Part shown: positions 34,171 through 45,391 of the stretch, piece after piece
Numbering within the stretch: position 1 is the stretch's first letter
Layout of the letters: every line of letters starts with the position of its first letter
NCBI RefSeq assembly: GCF_027213785.1
Contig: NZ_JAPWGO010000005.1
Location: 62,001 to 126,000 of the forward strand
Length of the DNA: 64,000 bases
Direction of reading: 5' to 3'
DNA from: Limimaricola sp. G21655-S1
Lineage (GTDB): Bacteria > Pseudomonadota > Alphaproteobacteria > Rhodobacterales > Rhodobacteraceae
Position numbers and translations under genes: made by a program
Notes under the pieces: generated by a model
Seen by the model: the letters and a program-made list of their open reading frames with translations, nothing else
Told to the model about the DNA's origin: nothing
Database searches by the model: none

Positions 34171-34874
34171 GCGTAGACCGCCCCCTCGATGTTGAGGTCC
34201 TCTTCCTGGCGCGCATCCGGCACCGCGACCACACGGTCGACAAAGAGCCCCGGGGTCACGACATGTTCGGGATCGATCGCGCCGGGCTCCACGATGCGGG
34301 TCGCCTGCACGACCGTGGCGGCGGCAGCCATGCACATCAGCGGGCCGAAGTTGCGGCCGGCCTTGCGATAGACGAGGTTGCCGTGCCGATCGGCGGTCTC
34401 GGCCTTGACCAGCGCATAGTCGGCCTTGAGCCAGCGCTCCTGCACGTAGCCGCGCCCGTCGAACTCCGCGGTGGGTTTGCCTGCCGCCAGCTCCGTGCCG
34501 AAGGAGGTCGGCGTGTAGAAGGCGGGAATGCCCGCACCGCCCGCGCGGATCCGTTCGGCCAGGGTGCCCTGCGGCACCAGTTCAAGCTCGATCCGGCCGG
34601 CGAGATAGGCCGCGGTGAAGGCGCGGGGATCCTTGGACTTCGGAAAGGAGCAGATGATCTTGCGCACCATGCCGGCGTCGATCATCGCGGCGATGCCGAT
34701 CCGGCCATTGCCGGCGTTGTTATTGATCACCGTCAGATCGCGCGGGCCGCGATCGATCAGTGCGTGGATCAGCTCGATCGGCGCGCCCGAGCCGCCAAAG
34801 CCACCGATCATCACGCTCGCCCCGTCGGGGATGTCGGCCACCGCGGCGGCGGGGCAGTCCCATGTCTTATCCAT
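34167..34874 (-). CDS. pcaI: 3-Oxoadipate CoA-transferase, alpha subunit
   Basis: The ATG at 34874 follows GGGAGTCGAGGA; 235 residues. The alpha-subunit motif ASVMIGGFGGSGAPIELIHA (about 19-38) and the run GAGIPAFYTPTSFGTELAAG (about 115-134) are clear. It pairs with PcaJ, whose start overlaps its stop by 4 bp. It is the first gene of pcaIJF, and its promoter lies in the 124-bp region shared with the divergent IclR regulator. Two copies of GTTCG spaced 18 bp apart (34961-34965 and 34978-34982) are seen there. Confidence 0.95.
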   Translation of the reverse strand: MDKTWDCPAAAVADIPDGASVMIGGFGGSGAPIELIHALIDRGPRDLTVINNNAGNGRIGIAAMIDAGMVRKIICSFPKSKDPRAFTAAYLAGRIELELVPQGTLAERIRAGGAGIPAFYTPTSFGTELAAGKPTAEFDGRGYVQERWLKADYALVKAETADRHGNLVYRKAGRNFGPLMCMAAAATVVQATRIVEPGAIDPEHVVTPGLFVDRVVAVPDARQEEDLNIEGAVYA

Positions 34875-34998
34875 TCCTCGACTCCCTTGAGACGCCGCAT
34901 CCGCGCGGCCTTGTGGTCTTCCTCCTACGAGGCTGCTGATCCGAGGGACAAGAGAAGTCGTTCGCATCTCGACATTTGTTCGGACTAAGGCCAATCCT

Positions 34999-35766
34999 GT
35001 GCGCATGCCGAACAAGACCCCCGATATCATCGCCTCATTCGCCAAGGGCCTCAGGGTGATTGAGGCATTCGACGCGGCGCATCCGCGGCTCTCGGTGGCC
35101 GAGGCGGCGGCGCGCACCGGCCTCGACCGTGCCACTGCACGGCGTTGCCTGCTGACGCTTGTCGCCGGGGGCTACGCCACCCATGACGGCAAGTATTTCA
35201 CCCTGATGCCACGGGTGCTGCGGCTCGGCATGTCGGCGCTGGCGACGCTGCCCTTGGCGCAATTGGTGCAGCCTTGGCTCGACCAGCTGTCGGAGCGGGT
35301 CGGACAATCGGCCTCGGTGGCGATCCGGGACGACACTGAGATCGTCTATCTCGCCCGCGCGGCGCAGCGGCGGGTGATGTCGATCGGGCTGATGCCCGGC
35401 TCAAGGCTGCCGGCGCATTGCACTTCGCTCGGTCGGGTGCTGCTGGCGGCCCTCCCTGAGGCCGAGGCCCGCGCCCTGATCGAGCGCAGCGACCTCGCAC
35501 CGCGAACACCGCTCAGCCTGACCGATCCGGAGGCAATCATGGCGCGGGTGGCGGCGGCACGCGCCGACGGCTACGCGATCATCGACCAGGAGGTCGAGCT
35601 GGGCCTGCGCTCGATTGCGGTGCCGCTGATCAATGCGCGCGGGCATACCCTCGCCGCGCTCAATCTCGGCATGGCCGCGACCCAAGAGCGCGCCGAGACG
35701 CTGGCCGGGACCTACCTGCCCGAGATGCGTCGGGTGCAGGCGGGTCTAAAGCGCGTTCTCGCTTGA
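34999..35766 (+). CDS. pcaR: IclR-family regulator of the beta-ketoadipate pathway (PcaR/PcaU type)
   Basis: 255 residues from a GTG at 34999; the ATG at 35005 (MPNKTPDIIASFAKGLRVIE) is equally possible. The IclR winged helix (RLSVAEAAARTGLDRATARR near 30-50) and the effector domain (VYLARAAQRRVMSIGLMPGS, then AHCTSLGRVLLAALPE and AIIDQEVELGLRSIAVPL) match the PcaR/PcaU/PobR subgroup, which responds to protocatechuate or beta-ketoadipate. It is divergent from pcaIJF and probably controls it. Its 3' end overlaps the 3' end of the convergent pcaB by 21 bp. Confidence 0.88.
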   Translation: MRMPNKTPDIIASFAKGLRVIEAFDAAHPRLSVAEAAARTGLDRATARRCLLTLVAGGYATHDGKYFTLMPRVLRLGMSALATLPLAQLVQPWLDQLSERVGQSASVAIRDDTEIVYLARAAQRRVMSIGLMPGSRLPAHCTSLGRVLLAALPEAEARALIERSDLAPRTPLSLTDPEAIMARVAAARADGYAIIDQEVELGLRSIAVPLINARGHTLAALNLGMAATQERAETLAGTYLPEMRRVQAGLKRVLA

Positions 35767-36810
35767 AGGGCCGATTTGCTCGACCGCGTCGCACAGCGCG
35801 GCGGCGGCGGCGAGCGCGCGACCTGTCGCCTGCGCCATCTGCGGCAGCACCATCCATTCGAGCTGCCAAGCAGCGCCCGAGCGTTCCTGCTCGTGGACCA
35901 GTGCCTGATGCATCGCCGACAGCTGGGTGGCGTTGTAGCGCGCCAGCGTGACCAGCAGCTCGGCCGCGACCGGGTTCTGCTTGTGCGCCATCGCCGAGGA
36001 GCCCCCCGCGACTGACAGTGTCACCTCGCGAGGGGTCTGCTGGGCCATCAGGCACAGATCCTGCCCCATCTTGCCCAAGCCCCCCGAGATCAGCGACATC
36101 AGCCCCGCGAATTCGGCCACGCCGTCGCGTCGGGCGTGCCACTGCGGCGCAGGCGCCAGCCCAAGCGCCGCCGCCACGCGCTCCGCCACGGCCGCGCCCT
36201 GCCCGCTCAGATCGGCACGCGTGCCGACCGGCCCACCGAGTTGCAGTCGCGTCACTTGCGGCGCAATCCGCTCCAGCCGGTCGAGATGGTCATCGAGCGG
36301 CCGTGCCCAGGTCTCGATCCGGTCGGCCACCGAGATCGGCAGCGCCGACTGCATCCGCGTCCGCCCCATCAATGCGCGGTCGCCGAAGCGGACGCGCAAT
36401 GCCTCGAGCGCGGTGCGCAAGATGCCGATCCGGTCGCGCAGCAGCTCGCCGGTGTCGCGCAGCGCGCAGGCCAGCGCGCTGTCGATCACGTCCTGCGAGG
36501 TGGCGCCGCGATGCACCGCGCCTGCATCCTCGCCCGCCGCGCGCTTTAGTTGCGCGACCAGCGCCGGGACCGGCAGCCCGTCGCGCGTGGTGCCGCCGTG
36601 CAAGGCATTCATGTCGATCCGCGCCGCCTCGATCGCCCGCGCTGCGCGCTCGGCCATCGCCGCATCGGCCAACCCGGTAGCACTTAAGGCGCGGGAATAG
36701 GCCGCCTCGAAGGCGATCATCCGCGCCAGATCTGCCTCCGCGCTCCAGATTGCGGCCATCTCGGCATCGCCGAACAACCCCGAGAGCCAGGGGTGGTCGA
36801 AGACGCTCAT
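35746..36810 (-). CDS. pcaB: 3-Carboxy-cis,cis-muconate cycloisomerase
   Basis: 354 residues, somewhat shorter than the roughly 450 of Pseudomonas PcaB but like other alphaproteobacterial forms. The fumarase/aspartase superfamily signature GGSSAMAHKQNPVAAELL is present near residue 265, with GATSQDVIDSALACAL near 105. It cycloisomerises 3-carboxymuconate to 4-carboxymuconolactone. It is last in the pobA-pcaCHG-BKACE-pcaD-pcaB operon, overlapping pcaD by 4 bp. Its tail runs antisense into the end of the IclR gene. Confidence 0.93.
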   Translation of the reverse strand: MSVFDHPWLSGLFGDAEMAAIWSAEADLARMIAFEAAYSRALSATGLADAAMAERAARAIEAARIDMNALHGGTTRDGLPVPALVAQLKRAAGEDAGAVHRGATSQDVIDSALACALRDTGELLRDRIGILRTALEALRVRFGDRALMGRTRMQSALPISVADRIETWARPLDDHLDRLERIAPQVTRLQLGGPVGTRADLSGQGAAVAERVAAALGLAPAPQWHARRDGVAEFAGLMSLISGGLGKMGQDLCLMAQQTPREVTLSVAGGSSAMAHKQNPVAAELLVTLARYNATQLSAMHQALVHEQERSGAAWQLEWMVLPQMAQATGRALAAAAALCDAVEQIGPSSENAL

Positions 36811-37595
36811 CCGATCCGGCCCAGCATGTCGCGGATCAGCGCCGCGACCTCGTCGGGCCGCTCGATGCAGGGCAGGTGACCGATGCCCTCAAGGCAGCGA
36901 TATTCCGCCCCCGACACCAGCGCCGCCAGCTCCTCGACCAGCGCAGGCGGCGTCGCGCCATCAACGCTCCCGGCGAGGCAGAGCGTCGGCACGTCGATGC
37001 CGCGCGCGGCCTCGGTCAGGTCGGCGTCGCGGATCGCGCGGCAGATGGCGGCGTAGCCCGCGGCCGGGGTCCGGGTGAGCATCATCCGCCAGCCCGCCAG
37101 CATCTCGGGGTTTTCGGCGCGGTAGCCGGGCGACAGCCAGCGCTCGAGGATCGGCTCCGAGATCGCGGCGATGCCACCCTGCTCCACCGCCTCGATCCGG
37201 GCGTTCCAGGTCGCCGCGTCGCCGATCCGGTGGCCGGTGTTCGACAACATCAGCCCGGCCACCAGATCGGGGCGGTCCGCCGCTAGGGCCTGCGCGATCA
37301 TGCCGCCGACCGAGACGCCACAAACCAGCGCACCCGAGAGCCCGTGCAAATCCATCAGCCCGGCGAGATCGGCAGCATGACCTGCCATGTCGGTCTCGCC
37401 CTCCTCGGACAGCCCGTGGCCGCGCTTGTCCCACAGAAGGACCGGCATCTCGGGATCGAGCCCGGCCACCACCGCCTGCCAAATCCGCAGGTCGGTGCCG
37501 AGCGAATTAACGAACACCACCGGTCGCCCGCGCCCCTCGCGGATCACGTGATGCAGCACGGCGCCCCGGGGCGCGGCGAAACGCAGCCCGCTCAT
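36807..37595 (-). CDS. pcaD: 3-Oxoadipate enol-lactonase
   Basis: 262 residues, alpha/beta-hydrolase fold. The oxyanion region PVVFVNSLGTDLRIWQAVVA near residues 27-46, the nucleophile elbow CGVSVGGMIAQALA near 92-105, the acid Asp near 210 (LAGSVDGATPP) and the late His in EGIGHLPCIERP form the site. It hydrolyses 3-oxoadipate enol-lactone to 3-oxoadipate. Overlaps the genes on both sides by 4 bp. PcaD is separate from PcaC here, unlike fused PcaL proteins. Confidence 0.93.
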   Translation of the reverse strand: MSGLRFAAPRGAVLHHVIREGRGRPVVFVNSLGTDLRIWQAVVAGLDPEMPVLLWDKRGHGLSEEGETDMAGHAADLAGLMDLHGLSGALVCGVSVGGMIAQALAADRPDLVAGLMLSNTGHRIGDAATWNARIEAVEQGGIAAISEPILERWLSPGYRAENPEMLAGWRMMLTRTPAAGYAAICRAIRDADLTEAARGIDVPTLCLAGSVDGATPPALVEELAALVSGAEYRCLEGIGHLPCIERPDEVAALIRDMLGRIG

Positions 37596-38434
37596 GCCAC
37601 GTCCTCCGGCATCCGCAGTCCGAGAATTTCACGCGCCTGCCGCCATGTCGCGACGGGCCGCTCGTATTTTTCGCAGAGATCGACGGCGCGCTTCACCAGC
37701 GCCGCGTTCGAGGGCGCGAGCCGGTTGCGGTCGAGCCGGACGTTGTCCTCGAGGCCGGTGCGGGTATGCCCGCCCTTGGAGATAGCCCATTCGTTGATCG
37801 TGAGCTGCGCCGCGCCGATCCCGGCGGCGCACCACTGCGCGTCGGGCGCGAGCCGCTTCAATGTCTCGATGTAGAAGTCGAAGATCGGCTCGTCGACCGG
37901 CATGGCGTTCTTCACCCCCATTACGAACTGCACGTAGAGCGGACCCGCGATCCGCCCATCTTGCGCCATGCGGGTGGCCTGCACGATGTGGCTGAGGTCA
38001 AAGGCTTCGATCTCGGGCTTGATGCGATACTTCACCATCTCCGACGCCAGCCAGTCGACCAGATCCGGCGGGTTCTCGTAGACCCGCGTCGGGAAGTTGT
38101 TCGAGCCCACTGAGAGCGAGGCCATGTCGGGCGCCAGCGACAGCATGCCGCCGCGCGCCTGCCCGGCGCCCGAGCGGCCGCCGGTCGAGAGCTGCACGAT
38201 CATGCCGGGGCAATGCCTCTCGATCCCCTCCTTCAGCCGGGCAAAGCGCTCGGGGTCCGAGGTCGGCCTGCCCTCGCTGTCGCGCACATGGCAATGCGCG
38301 ATGGTCGCACCCGCCTCGAAAGCCTCCTGCGTGCTCTCGACTTGCTCGTCGATGCTGATCGGCACCGCCGGATTGTTCTCCTTGGTCGGCAGGGAACCGG
38401 TGATCGCGACGCAGATGATGCAGGGATCGGACAT
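37592..38434 (-). CDS. BKACE family (DUF849) beta-keto acid cleavage enzyme, likely acting on beta-ketoadipate
   Basis: 280 residues. The Zn-binding histidines lie in GATIAHCHVRDSEG (His47, His49), the substrate loop in VQLSTGGRSGAG, and the family end motif in INEWAISKGGHTRTGLEDN near 215-235. BKACE enzymes condense a beta-keto acid with acetyl-CoA and split it to acetoacetate and an acyl-CoA. The gene sits between pcaG and pcaD in the same operon (4-bp overlap with pcaD), so beta-ketoadipate, giving succinyl-CoA plus acetoacetate, is the natural substrate; this would bypass PcaIJ and PcaF. The family is certain, the substrate is inferred from context. Confidence 0.88.
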   Translation of the reverse strand: MSDPCIICVAITGSLPTKENNPAVPISIDEQVESTQEAFEAGATIAHCHVRDSEGRPTSDPERFARLKEGIERHCPGMIVQLSTGGRSGAGQARGGMLSLAPDMASLSVGSNNFPTRVYENPPDLVDWLASEMVKYRIKPEIEAFDLSHIVQATRMAQDGRIAGPLYVQFVMGVKNAMPVDEPIFDFYIETLKRLAPDAQWCAAGIGAAQLTINEWAISKGGHTRTGLEDNVRLDRNRLAPSNAALVKRAVDLCEKYERPVATWRQAREILGLRMPEDVA

Positions 38435-38444
38435 GCAAGGCTCC

Positions 38445-39050
38445 TCAGATGTCGAAGAAGATCGTCTCGTCCTCGCCCTGAAGACGGATGTCGAAGCGAT
38501 AGGTGCCGTCGCCTTCGGGCTGGGCCATCAGCGTGCCGATCCGGTCGCGGTGCTCAACCCGCGACAGGATCGGGTCGGCGGCGTTGGCCTCCTGCTCGTC
38601 GGCGAAATAGATCCGGGTCTGCAGGCCGAGATTGATGCCGCGCGCCACGATCCAGACCGAGATGTGCGGCGCCATGAGCCGCCCGTCGCGGAACGGCACC
38701 GGGCCGGGCTTCAGGGTCTCGAAGGCGAACTCGCCGGTCTCCATGTCACCCGCCTGCCGGCCCCAGCCGGTAAAGGCGGGATCGGCGCCGTCCTGCCCGG
38801 CATATTTGCCGGCGGCGTCGGCCTGCCAGATCTCGACCATCGCGTCCCTCAACGCCGCGCCGGTGCCGTCATAGACCGTGCCGCGCAAGGTGATCCGTTC
38901 GCCCCGGGCGTCGCCCAGGATCATCCGGTGACCGAGGTCTTGCGCGTAAACCCCCTCGATGCCTGCGAAATTCGGCAGCGCGCCGATATGCACATAGGGC
39001 CCCGCCGTCTGGCTAGGGCTTTCCTTCAGCCGCTCGATCCGCTGCATCAC
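38445..39050 (-). CDS. pcaG: Protocatechuate 3,4-dioxygenase, alpha subunit
   Basis: 201 residues. [20 protein letters not shown] is the canonical N-terminus of PcaG, followed by the intradiol core ([20 protein letters not shown] and [25 protein letters not shown], the latter spanning 97-121). The alpha subunit lacks the iron ligands and pairs with PcaH. It overlaps pcaH by 4 bp. AHIS-like IHxH in PcaH is replaced by [13 protein letters not shown] here, as expected. Confidence 0.95.
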   Translation of the reverse strand: MMQRIERLKESPSQTAGPYVHIGALPNFAGIEGVYAQDLGHRMILGDARGERITLRGTVYDGTGAALRDAMVEIWQADAAGKYAGQDGADPAFTGWGRQAGDMETGEFAFETLKPGPVPFRDGRLMAPHISVWIVARGINLGLQTRIYFADEQEANAADPILSRVEHRDRIGTLMAQPEGDGTYRFDIRLQGEDETIFFDI

Positions 39051-39826
39051 AGCCCCTCCATGCGGTTCTCGAACAGGGTCTGGCGCCGCCCCCTGAGCAC
39101 GATGTCGAAGCGATAGACCCGCGCGTCCATCGGGATCGTCGCCGCCATGTCAAGGCGGGCAACGAGGCTCTCGATCCCCTCGCGCGAGGGAATGGTGCCG
39201 ACGATCGGGCAGTGCCAGATCATCGGGTCGCCGTCGAAATACATCTGGGTAATCAGCCGCTGGCCCCAACTCTGCCCGAACACCGAGAAATGGATATGTG
39301 CGGGCCGCCAGTCGTTCGGCCCGTTGGGCCACGGGTAGGGCCCGGGCTGGATGGTGCGGAACTCGTAATTGCCGAATTCGTCGGTGATGCAGCGCCCGCA
39401 GCCGCCGAAATCCGGATCCAGCGGGGCAAGATAGCCCTCCTTCTTGTGGCGGTAGCGCCCGCCGGCATTGGCCTGCCAGACCTCGACCAGCGAATGTGGC
39501 ACGCCGCGTCCGTCCTCGTCGAGAACGCGCCCCTGCACCACGATCCGCGGCCCGATCGCGCCCTCGGGCGACTTGGCATAGTTGTGGATCAGGTCGGCAT
39601 CGAGCGACCCGAGCAGGTCGCGGGTGAATACCGGACCGGTCTCCTCGCTCACCGTCGTCGGGAATGAGATCGGCGCGCGCGAAGGCGAGCGCGCCACCGA
39701 GGTCTTGTAGGCCGGGGTCAGCGCCGCCGGGTGCCAGGCGCGGTCGCGGGCATAGAGACCGCCGCCGGGGGCGACATGGCCGCCCGGCGTCTGGGTCACG
39801 GCCTGTTTCTGCTGAAACGCGCTCAT
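39047..39826 (-). CDS. pcaH: Protocatechuate 3,4-dioxygenase, beta subunit
   Basis: 259 residues. The Fe(III) ligands are visible: Tyr in the [20 protein letters not shown] region, Tyr in [16 protein letters not shown], and the two His in [12 protein letters not shown]. It carries the catalytic iron of the intradiol dioxygenase that opens protocatechuate to 3-carboxy-cis,cis-muconate. Start overlaps the pcaC stop by 4 bp and its stop overlaps pcaG, so stoichiometric production with PcaG is likely. Confidence 0.95.
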   Translation of the reverse strand: MSAFQQKQAVTQTPGGHVAPGGGLYARDRAWHPAALTPAYKTSVARSPSRAPISFPTTVSEETGPVFTRDLLGSLDADLIHNYAKSPEGAIGPRIVVQGRVLDEDGRGVPHSLVEVWQANAGGRYRHKKEGYLAPLDPDFGGCGRCITDEFGNYEFRTIQPGPYPWPNGPNDWRPAHIHFSVFGQSWGQRLITQMYFDGDPMIWHCPIVGTIPSREGIESLVARLDMAATIPMDARVYRFDIVLRGRRQTLFENRMEGL

Positions 39827-40200
39827 GCCGCCTCCATCTCATCGAAGGTCTTCTTTGCGATGGCGATCGCGTGGTTGGCGCGCGGCACGCCCGCATAGAT
39901 GGCGACATGCAAGAGCGCCTCGAGCACGTCCTCGCGGCTCGCGCCGGTATTGGCGGTGGCGCGGACATGCAGCGCCAACTCGTGGTCATTGCCCAAGCCC
40001 GCCAGCAGCGCGATGGTCAGCATCGAGCGTTCGCGGTCGCTGATCGTATCGCGGCTCCAGACATGGCCCCAGGCCGCGTCGGTGATCATCGCCTGGAACG
40101 GCGCGTCGAAATCGGTCTTGGCCGCCTCAGCGCGGTCGACATGTGCGTCGCCCAGCACCCGACGGCGCGTTGCCATTCCGGTTTCTCTTATATCGCTCAT
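39823..40200 (-). CDS. pcaC: 4-Carboxymuconolactone decarboxylase
   Basis: The ATG at 40200 ([20 protein letters not shown]) lies seven bases after GGGGG; ATG 40203 and a later one at MATRR are alternatives. About 125 residues, the stand-alone PcaC size. [20 protein letters not shown] and the CMD motif [20 protein letters not shown] are diagnostic, including the conserved His in [14 protein letters not shown]. It converts 4-carboxymuconolactone to 3-oxoadipate enol-lactone. It lies 16 bp after pobA and overlaps pcaH. Confidence 0.93.
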   Translation of the reverse strand: MSDIRETGMATRRRVLGDAHVDRAEAAKTDFDAPFQAMITDAAWGHVWSRDTISDRERSMLTIALLAGLGNDHELALHVRATANTGASREDVLEALLHVAIYAGVPRANHAIAIAKKTFDEMEAA

Positions 40201-40216
40201 CATCCGTCCCCCGTGT

Positions 40217-42395
<2,179 letters not shown>

Positions 42396-42399
<4 letters not shown>

Positions 42400-43715
42400 C
42401 CCAGCCACCGCACCAGCCCCAGTGTGATCACCGGAAAGCCGATCAGCGCCGCGATCCGGATCACGTCCGAGATCAGGAAGGGCAACACGCCTCGGAAGCT
42501 CTCGATCATCGGCACCTCGCGCGCCATGCCATTGATGACGAAGACGTTCATTCCAACCGGCGGCGTGATCAGCCCGACCTCGACCACCACGACCGCAACG
42601 ATGCCGAACCAGATCAGCGTCTCCTCGCGCGACATGCCAAAATCGAGCCCGGCGACGATCGGGTAGAAGATCGGGATGGTCAGCAGCAGCATCGACATCG
42701 AATCCATCACGCAGCCCAGCACGAGATAGAGCGCGAGGATCGCCAGCAGCACCAGCATCGGCGACAGGCCGGCCTCGCCGATCGCATTGGCAATCATCAA
42801 GGGCGTGCGGGTCTGCATCAGGAAAGCGTTGAAGGTCTCGGCGCCCAAGAGAATCAGGAAGATCATCGCCGTGGTTCCGGCGGTGCCGCGCAGGCAGGCC
42901 ATCAGCCCGTCGAGCCGCATGCCGCCGTGGAAGATCGCTAGCAGCCCGGTGCCGAAGGCGCCGATGGCAGCGGCCTCGGTGGGTGTGAACCAGCCGCGAT
43001 ACATGCCGACCACCACCAGTGCGAAGATGGCGATGATGGTCCAGGTTTCGCGCAGCGCGGCGAGCTTCTCCGACCACGAGGCGCGCGGGCCCGCCGGGCC
43101 GTCATCTGGGTTGCGGCGGACGAACACCGCTACCGCGGCCATGTAGCCCAATGCTGCTAGCAGCCCCGGCACCATCGCCGCGACGAACATCTTGGCGATG
43201 CTCTGCTCGGCCATGAGCGCGTAGAGCACCAGGATCACCGAGGGCGGGATCAGGATGCCCAGCGTGCCGCCGGCAGCCAGCGATCCGGTCGAGAGCGCGC
43301 CAGAATAGTTGTGCCGCTTCATTTCCGGCAGCGCCACCTGCGCCATGGTGGCCGCCGTCGCCAGCGAGCTGCCGCAGATTGCGCCGAAGGCGGCGCAGCC
43401 GCCGATCGAGGCCATCGCCAGCCCGCCCTTGCGGTGGCCAAGAAAGGCGGCGGCGGTGCGGAACAGCGCTCGGCTCATCCCGGCGCGGGTCGCGAACTCG
43501 CCCATCAGCACGAAGAGCGGGATCACCGACAGCGAATAGGTCGAGAACTGGTGGAAGGTCGATGTCTTGAGAAACGCCAAGAGTGGCAGCGTGCCGGTAT
43601 GCAACCCGTAGCCCGCGATGCCCACCGCCAGCATCGCCACCCCGATTGGCACCCGGATCGCCATCAGCGTGAGCAACGCGGCGAAACCCGCCATCCCGGC
43701 GGCGATCCCGGTCAC
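42396..43715 (-). CDS. dctM: TRAP transporter large membrane subunit (DctM), second system
   Basis: The GTG at 43715 overlaps the dctQ stop (GTGA); 439 residues. SIGGCAAFGAICGSSLATAA and GGTLGILIPPSVILVLYALM in the first half, and LVLGCVMDSMSMLLLTIPIF and EVGLITPPVGMNVFVINGMA in the second, are the DctM repeats. About twelve membrane segments. It is last gene of the long minus-strand block starting at tctC. From the shared promoter motif with pobA the substrate is probably an aromatic or hydroaromatic acid. Confidence 0.93.
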
Positions 43716-44230
43716 GTGCGCATCCCCCGCAGATGGGCGATCAGCGTCGCAGCGCAGGTCGCCACCAAGAGGGTCATCGCAGGCAGCACTATGAAGAAGC
43801 TCCACCAGACTGGCAGCCGCAGCACCATGGTCTGCTCGTCATATTCGTGCATCTCGATCCCCCCGAGGGTCAGCCGCCACAAGAGCAGCGCGGCGATCAA
43901 CAGCCAGATCAGGTCGCCCAACGCGTCGAGCGCGCGGGTGGCGCGCGGCCCGACACCTTGGGTGAAGAAGTCGACCACGACGTTGCCTCCCGTCGCCTGG
44001 CACCAGGGCAGGAAGCAGAAGATCGCGATCGCTGAGCCGAGTTCGACGAGCTCGTAATCGCCGGGGATCGGACGGCCCAGTAGGCCTCGCAGCGTCACGC
44101 TGGCCACGGTGACCAGCATGATCGCCACCAGAGCCGCGCCGCCGATCCCGGCAAAGACCCGCACCAGCCGCATCAGCCATCCGGGGAGCGCGGCGCGCTC
44201 CCCTTCCATGGTGGTGTCGCTCAGGGCCAT
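43712..44230 (-). CDS. dctQ: TRAP transporter small membrane subunit (DctQ), second system
   Basis: The ATG at 44230 has AAGGGG upstream; 172 residues, four membrane segments. GRPIPGDYELVELGSAIAIF and FLPWCQATGGNVVVDFFTQG are typical of DctQ. It lies 10 bp after dctP and overlaps dctM by 4 bp. It bridges the binding protein and permease in the inner membrane. Confidence 0.9.
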   Translation of the reverse strand: MALSDTTMEGERAALPGWLMRLVRVFAGIGGAALVAIMLVTVASVTLRGLLGRPIPGDYELVELGSAIAIFCFLPWCQATGGNVVVDFFTQGVGPRATRALDALGDLIWLLIAALLLWRLTLGGIEMHEYDEQTMVLRLPVWWSFFIVLPAMTLLVATCAATLIAHLRGMRT

Positions 44231-44240
44231 GACGCGCCCC

Positions 44241-45254
44241 TTATTCGCCGCGCTGCGCGTCGATCGCCGCGCGCGCCGCCTCGAGGATCTCGGCGCCGTT
44301 CGGCGTCGCGTCGACCCAAGCGTCAATCACCGGCTGGGTCGCTGACTTCCAGGCCTCGAGATCGGCCTCGGGGATCACCACGGCCTCGCCGCCCGCCGCC
44401 AGCGCCTTCTCGCGCTCCTCAGCCTCGGCGGCGTCCAGCACCTCACCCGCCAGCGGCGCAAGATTAGCGCCGGAATTGGCGTCGATGACGGCCTTGAGGT
44501 CGTCAGGCAGCCCCTCATAGACGCGCTTGTTCATCACCAGCGCCATCACCGAGGTCGATAGACCGCCATTCTCCTCGCCGATCTCGGTATGGTACTTGGC
44601 CATGTCCTCGATCCGGAGCGAGCCGAACACCTCCCACGGGATCACCGCGCCGTCGATGACGCCGGTGGTCAGCGCTTGCGCCACCTCGGGCACCGGCATG
44701 CCGACGGCGGTGGCGCCGAGCGCCTCGAGCCCCTCGGTCATGGTCCGTGACGGCGCGCGGACCTTCTTGCCTGCCAGCGCCTCGAGGCTCTCGACCGGCT
44801 CGCCGCGCATGTGGAATTTGTAGGCCGCGGGGGCGTGCAGCAGCAGCGGATGCACGTCGTCCAGCTCGTCGGAGAGATACGCCTCTTGGAAGTCCTGCAG
44901 CGCCATCGTAGTCTCGGTGGCCGAGCCTGCGACGAAGGGGAGCTCGAACACCTCCGAGACCGGGAACCGGCCCGGCGTGTAGCCCAGCAGCGTCCAGGAA
45001 ATGTCGACGATGCCGTCGCGGGCCTGGTCGAAGAGCTGCGGCGGCTTGCCGCCCAGTTGCATCGAAGGGTAGAGTTGCACCTCGATCCGGCCCTCGGACT
45101 GCTCCTCGACCCGCTCTTTCCAGACCTCGAAAACCCCGGCATGAATCGGCGCCTCGGCCGACAGGAAATGGTGCAGCCTGAGTGTCACTTCTTGCGCCGT
45201 GGCCGGACCGGAAATCGCGATCGCCACCAGGGCGGTACAAAGCTTCGTCTTCAT
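44241..45254 (-). CDS. dctP: TRAP transporter periplasmic binding protein (DctP), second system
   Basis: 337 residues with signal peptide MKTKLCTALVAIAISGPATA. The start has GGAGGAGAAG upstream. VRAPSRTMTEGLEALGATAV and VPEVAQALTTGVIDGAVIPW are the DctP ligand-domain motifs, the first with the arginine that usually binds a carboxylate. It follows quiC by 137 bp. That gap contains a 40-bp segment like the pobA promoter region, so this operon can be transcribed on its own as part of the pob/pca regulon. Confidence 0.92.
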   Translation of the reverse strand: MKTKLCTALVAIAISGPATAQEVTLRLHHFLSAEAPIHAGVFEVWKERVEEQSEGRIEVQLYPSMQLGGKPPQLFDQARDGIVDISWTLLGYTPGRFPVSEVFELPFVAGSATETTMALQDFQEAYLSDELDDVHPLLLHAPAAYKFHMRGEPVESLEALAGKKVRAPSRTMTEGLEALGATAVGMPVPEVAQALTTGVIDGAVIPWEVFGSLRIEDMAKYHTEIGEENGGLSTSVMALVMNKRVYEGLPDDLKAVIDANSGANLAPLAGEVLDAAEAEEREKALAAGGEAVVIPEADLEAWKSATQPVIDAWVDATPNGAEILEAARAAIDAQRGE

Positions 45255-45314
45255 GTCTTCTCCTCCACGTGACGACGCGCGCTGCGGCGCGCACGCCTCT
45301 CCCGCGTCGAGGAT

Positions 45315-45354
45315 GGCATGACCAAACCGATCAATAAAATGACTTTTCGTGCCC
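45315..45354 (-). promoter_or_regulatory. Regulatory segment before dctP, similar to the pobA promoter region
   Basis: On the minus strand it reads GGGC-acGAAAAGTCATTTTATTGATCG with TTTGGTCATGCC after it. The pobA region has GGGC-GAAAACGTCATTTTACTTG and GTGGGTCTAGCC in the same order. The AAAA-GAC/GTC-TTTT core forms a small inverted repeat in both. This suggests one regulator, most simply PcaQ, acts at both promoters. Confidence 0.5.
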
Positions 45355-45391
45355 GTTACTTTCCCGAAGCGGAATGAGACACGCCTCTCTC

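Noticed and set aside
34961-34982. Two GTTCG copies between pcaI and the IclR gene as an operator
   Set aside because: Only five bases each and direct rather than inverted; noted in the pcaI entry but too weak for its own feature.
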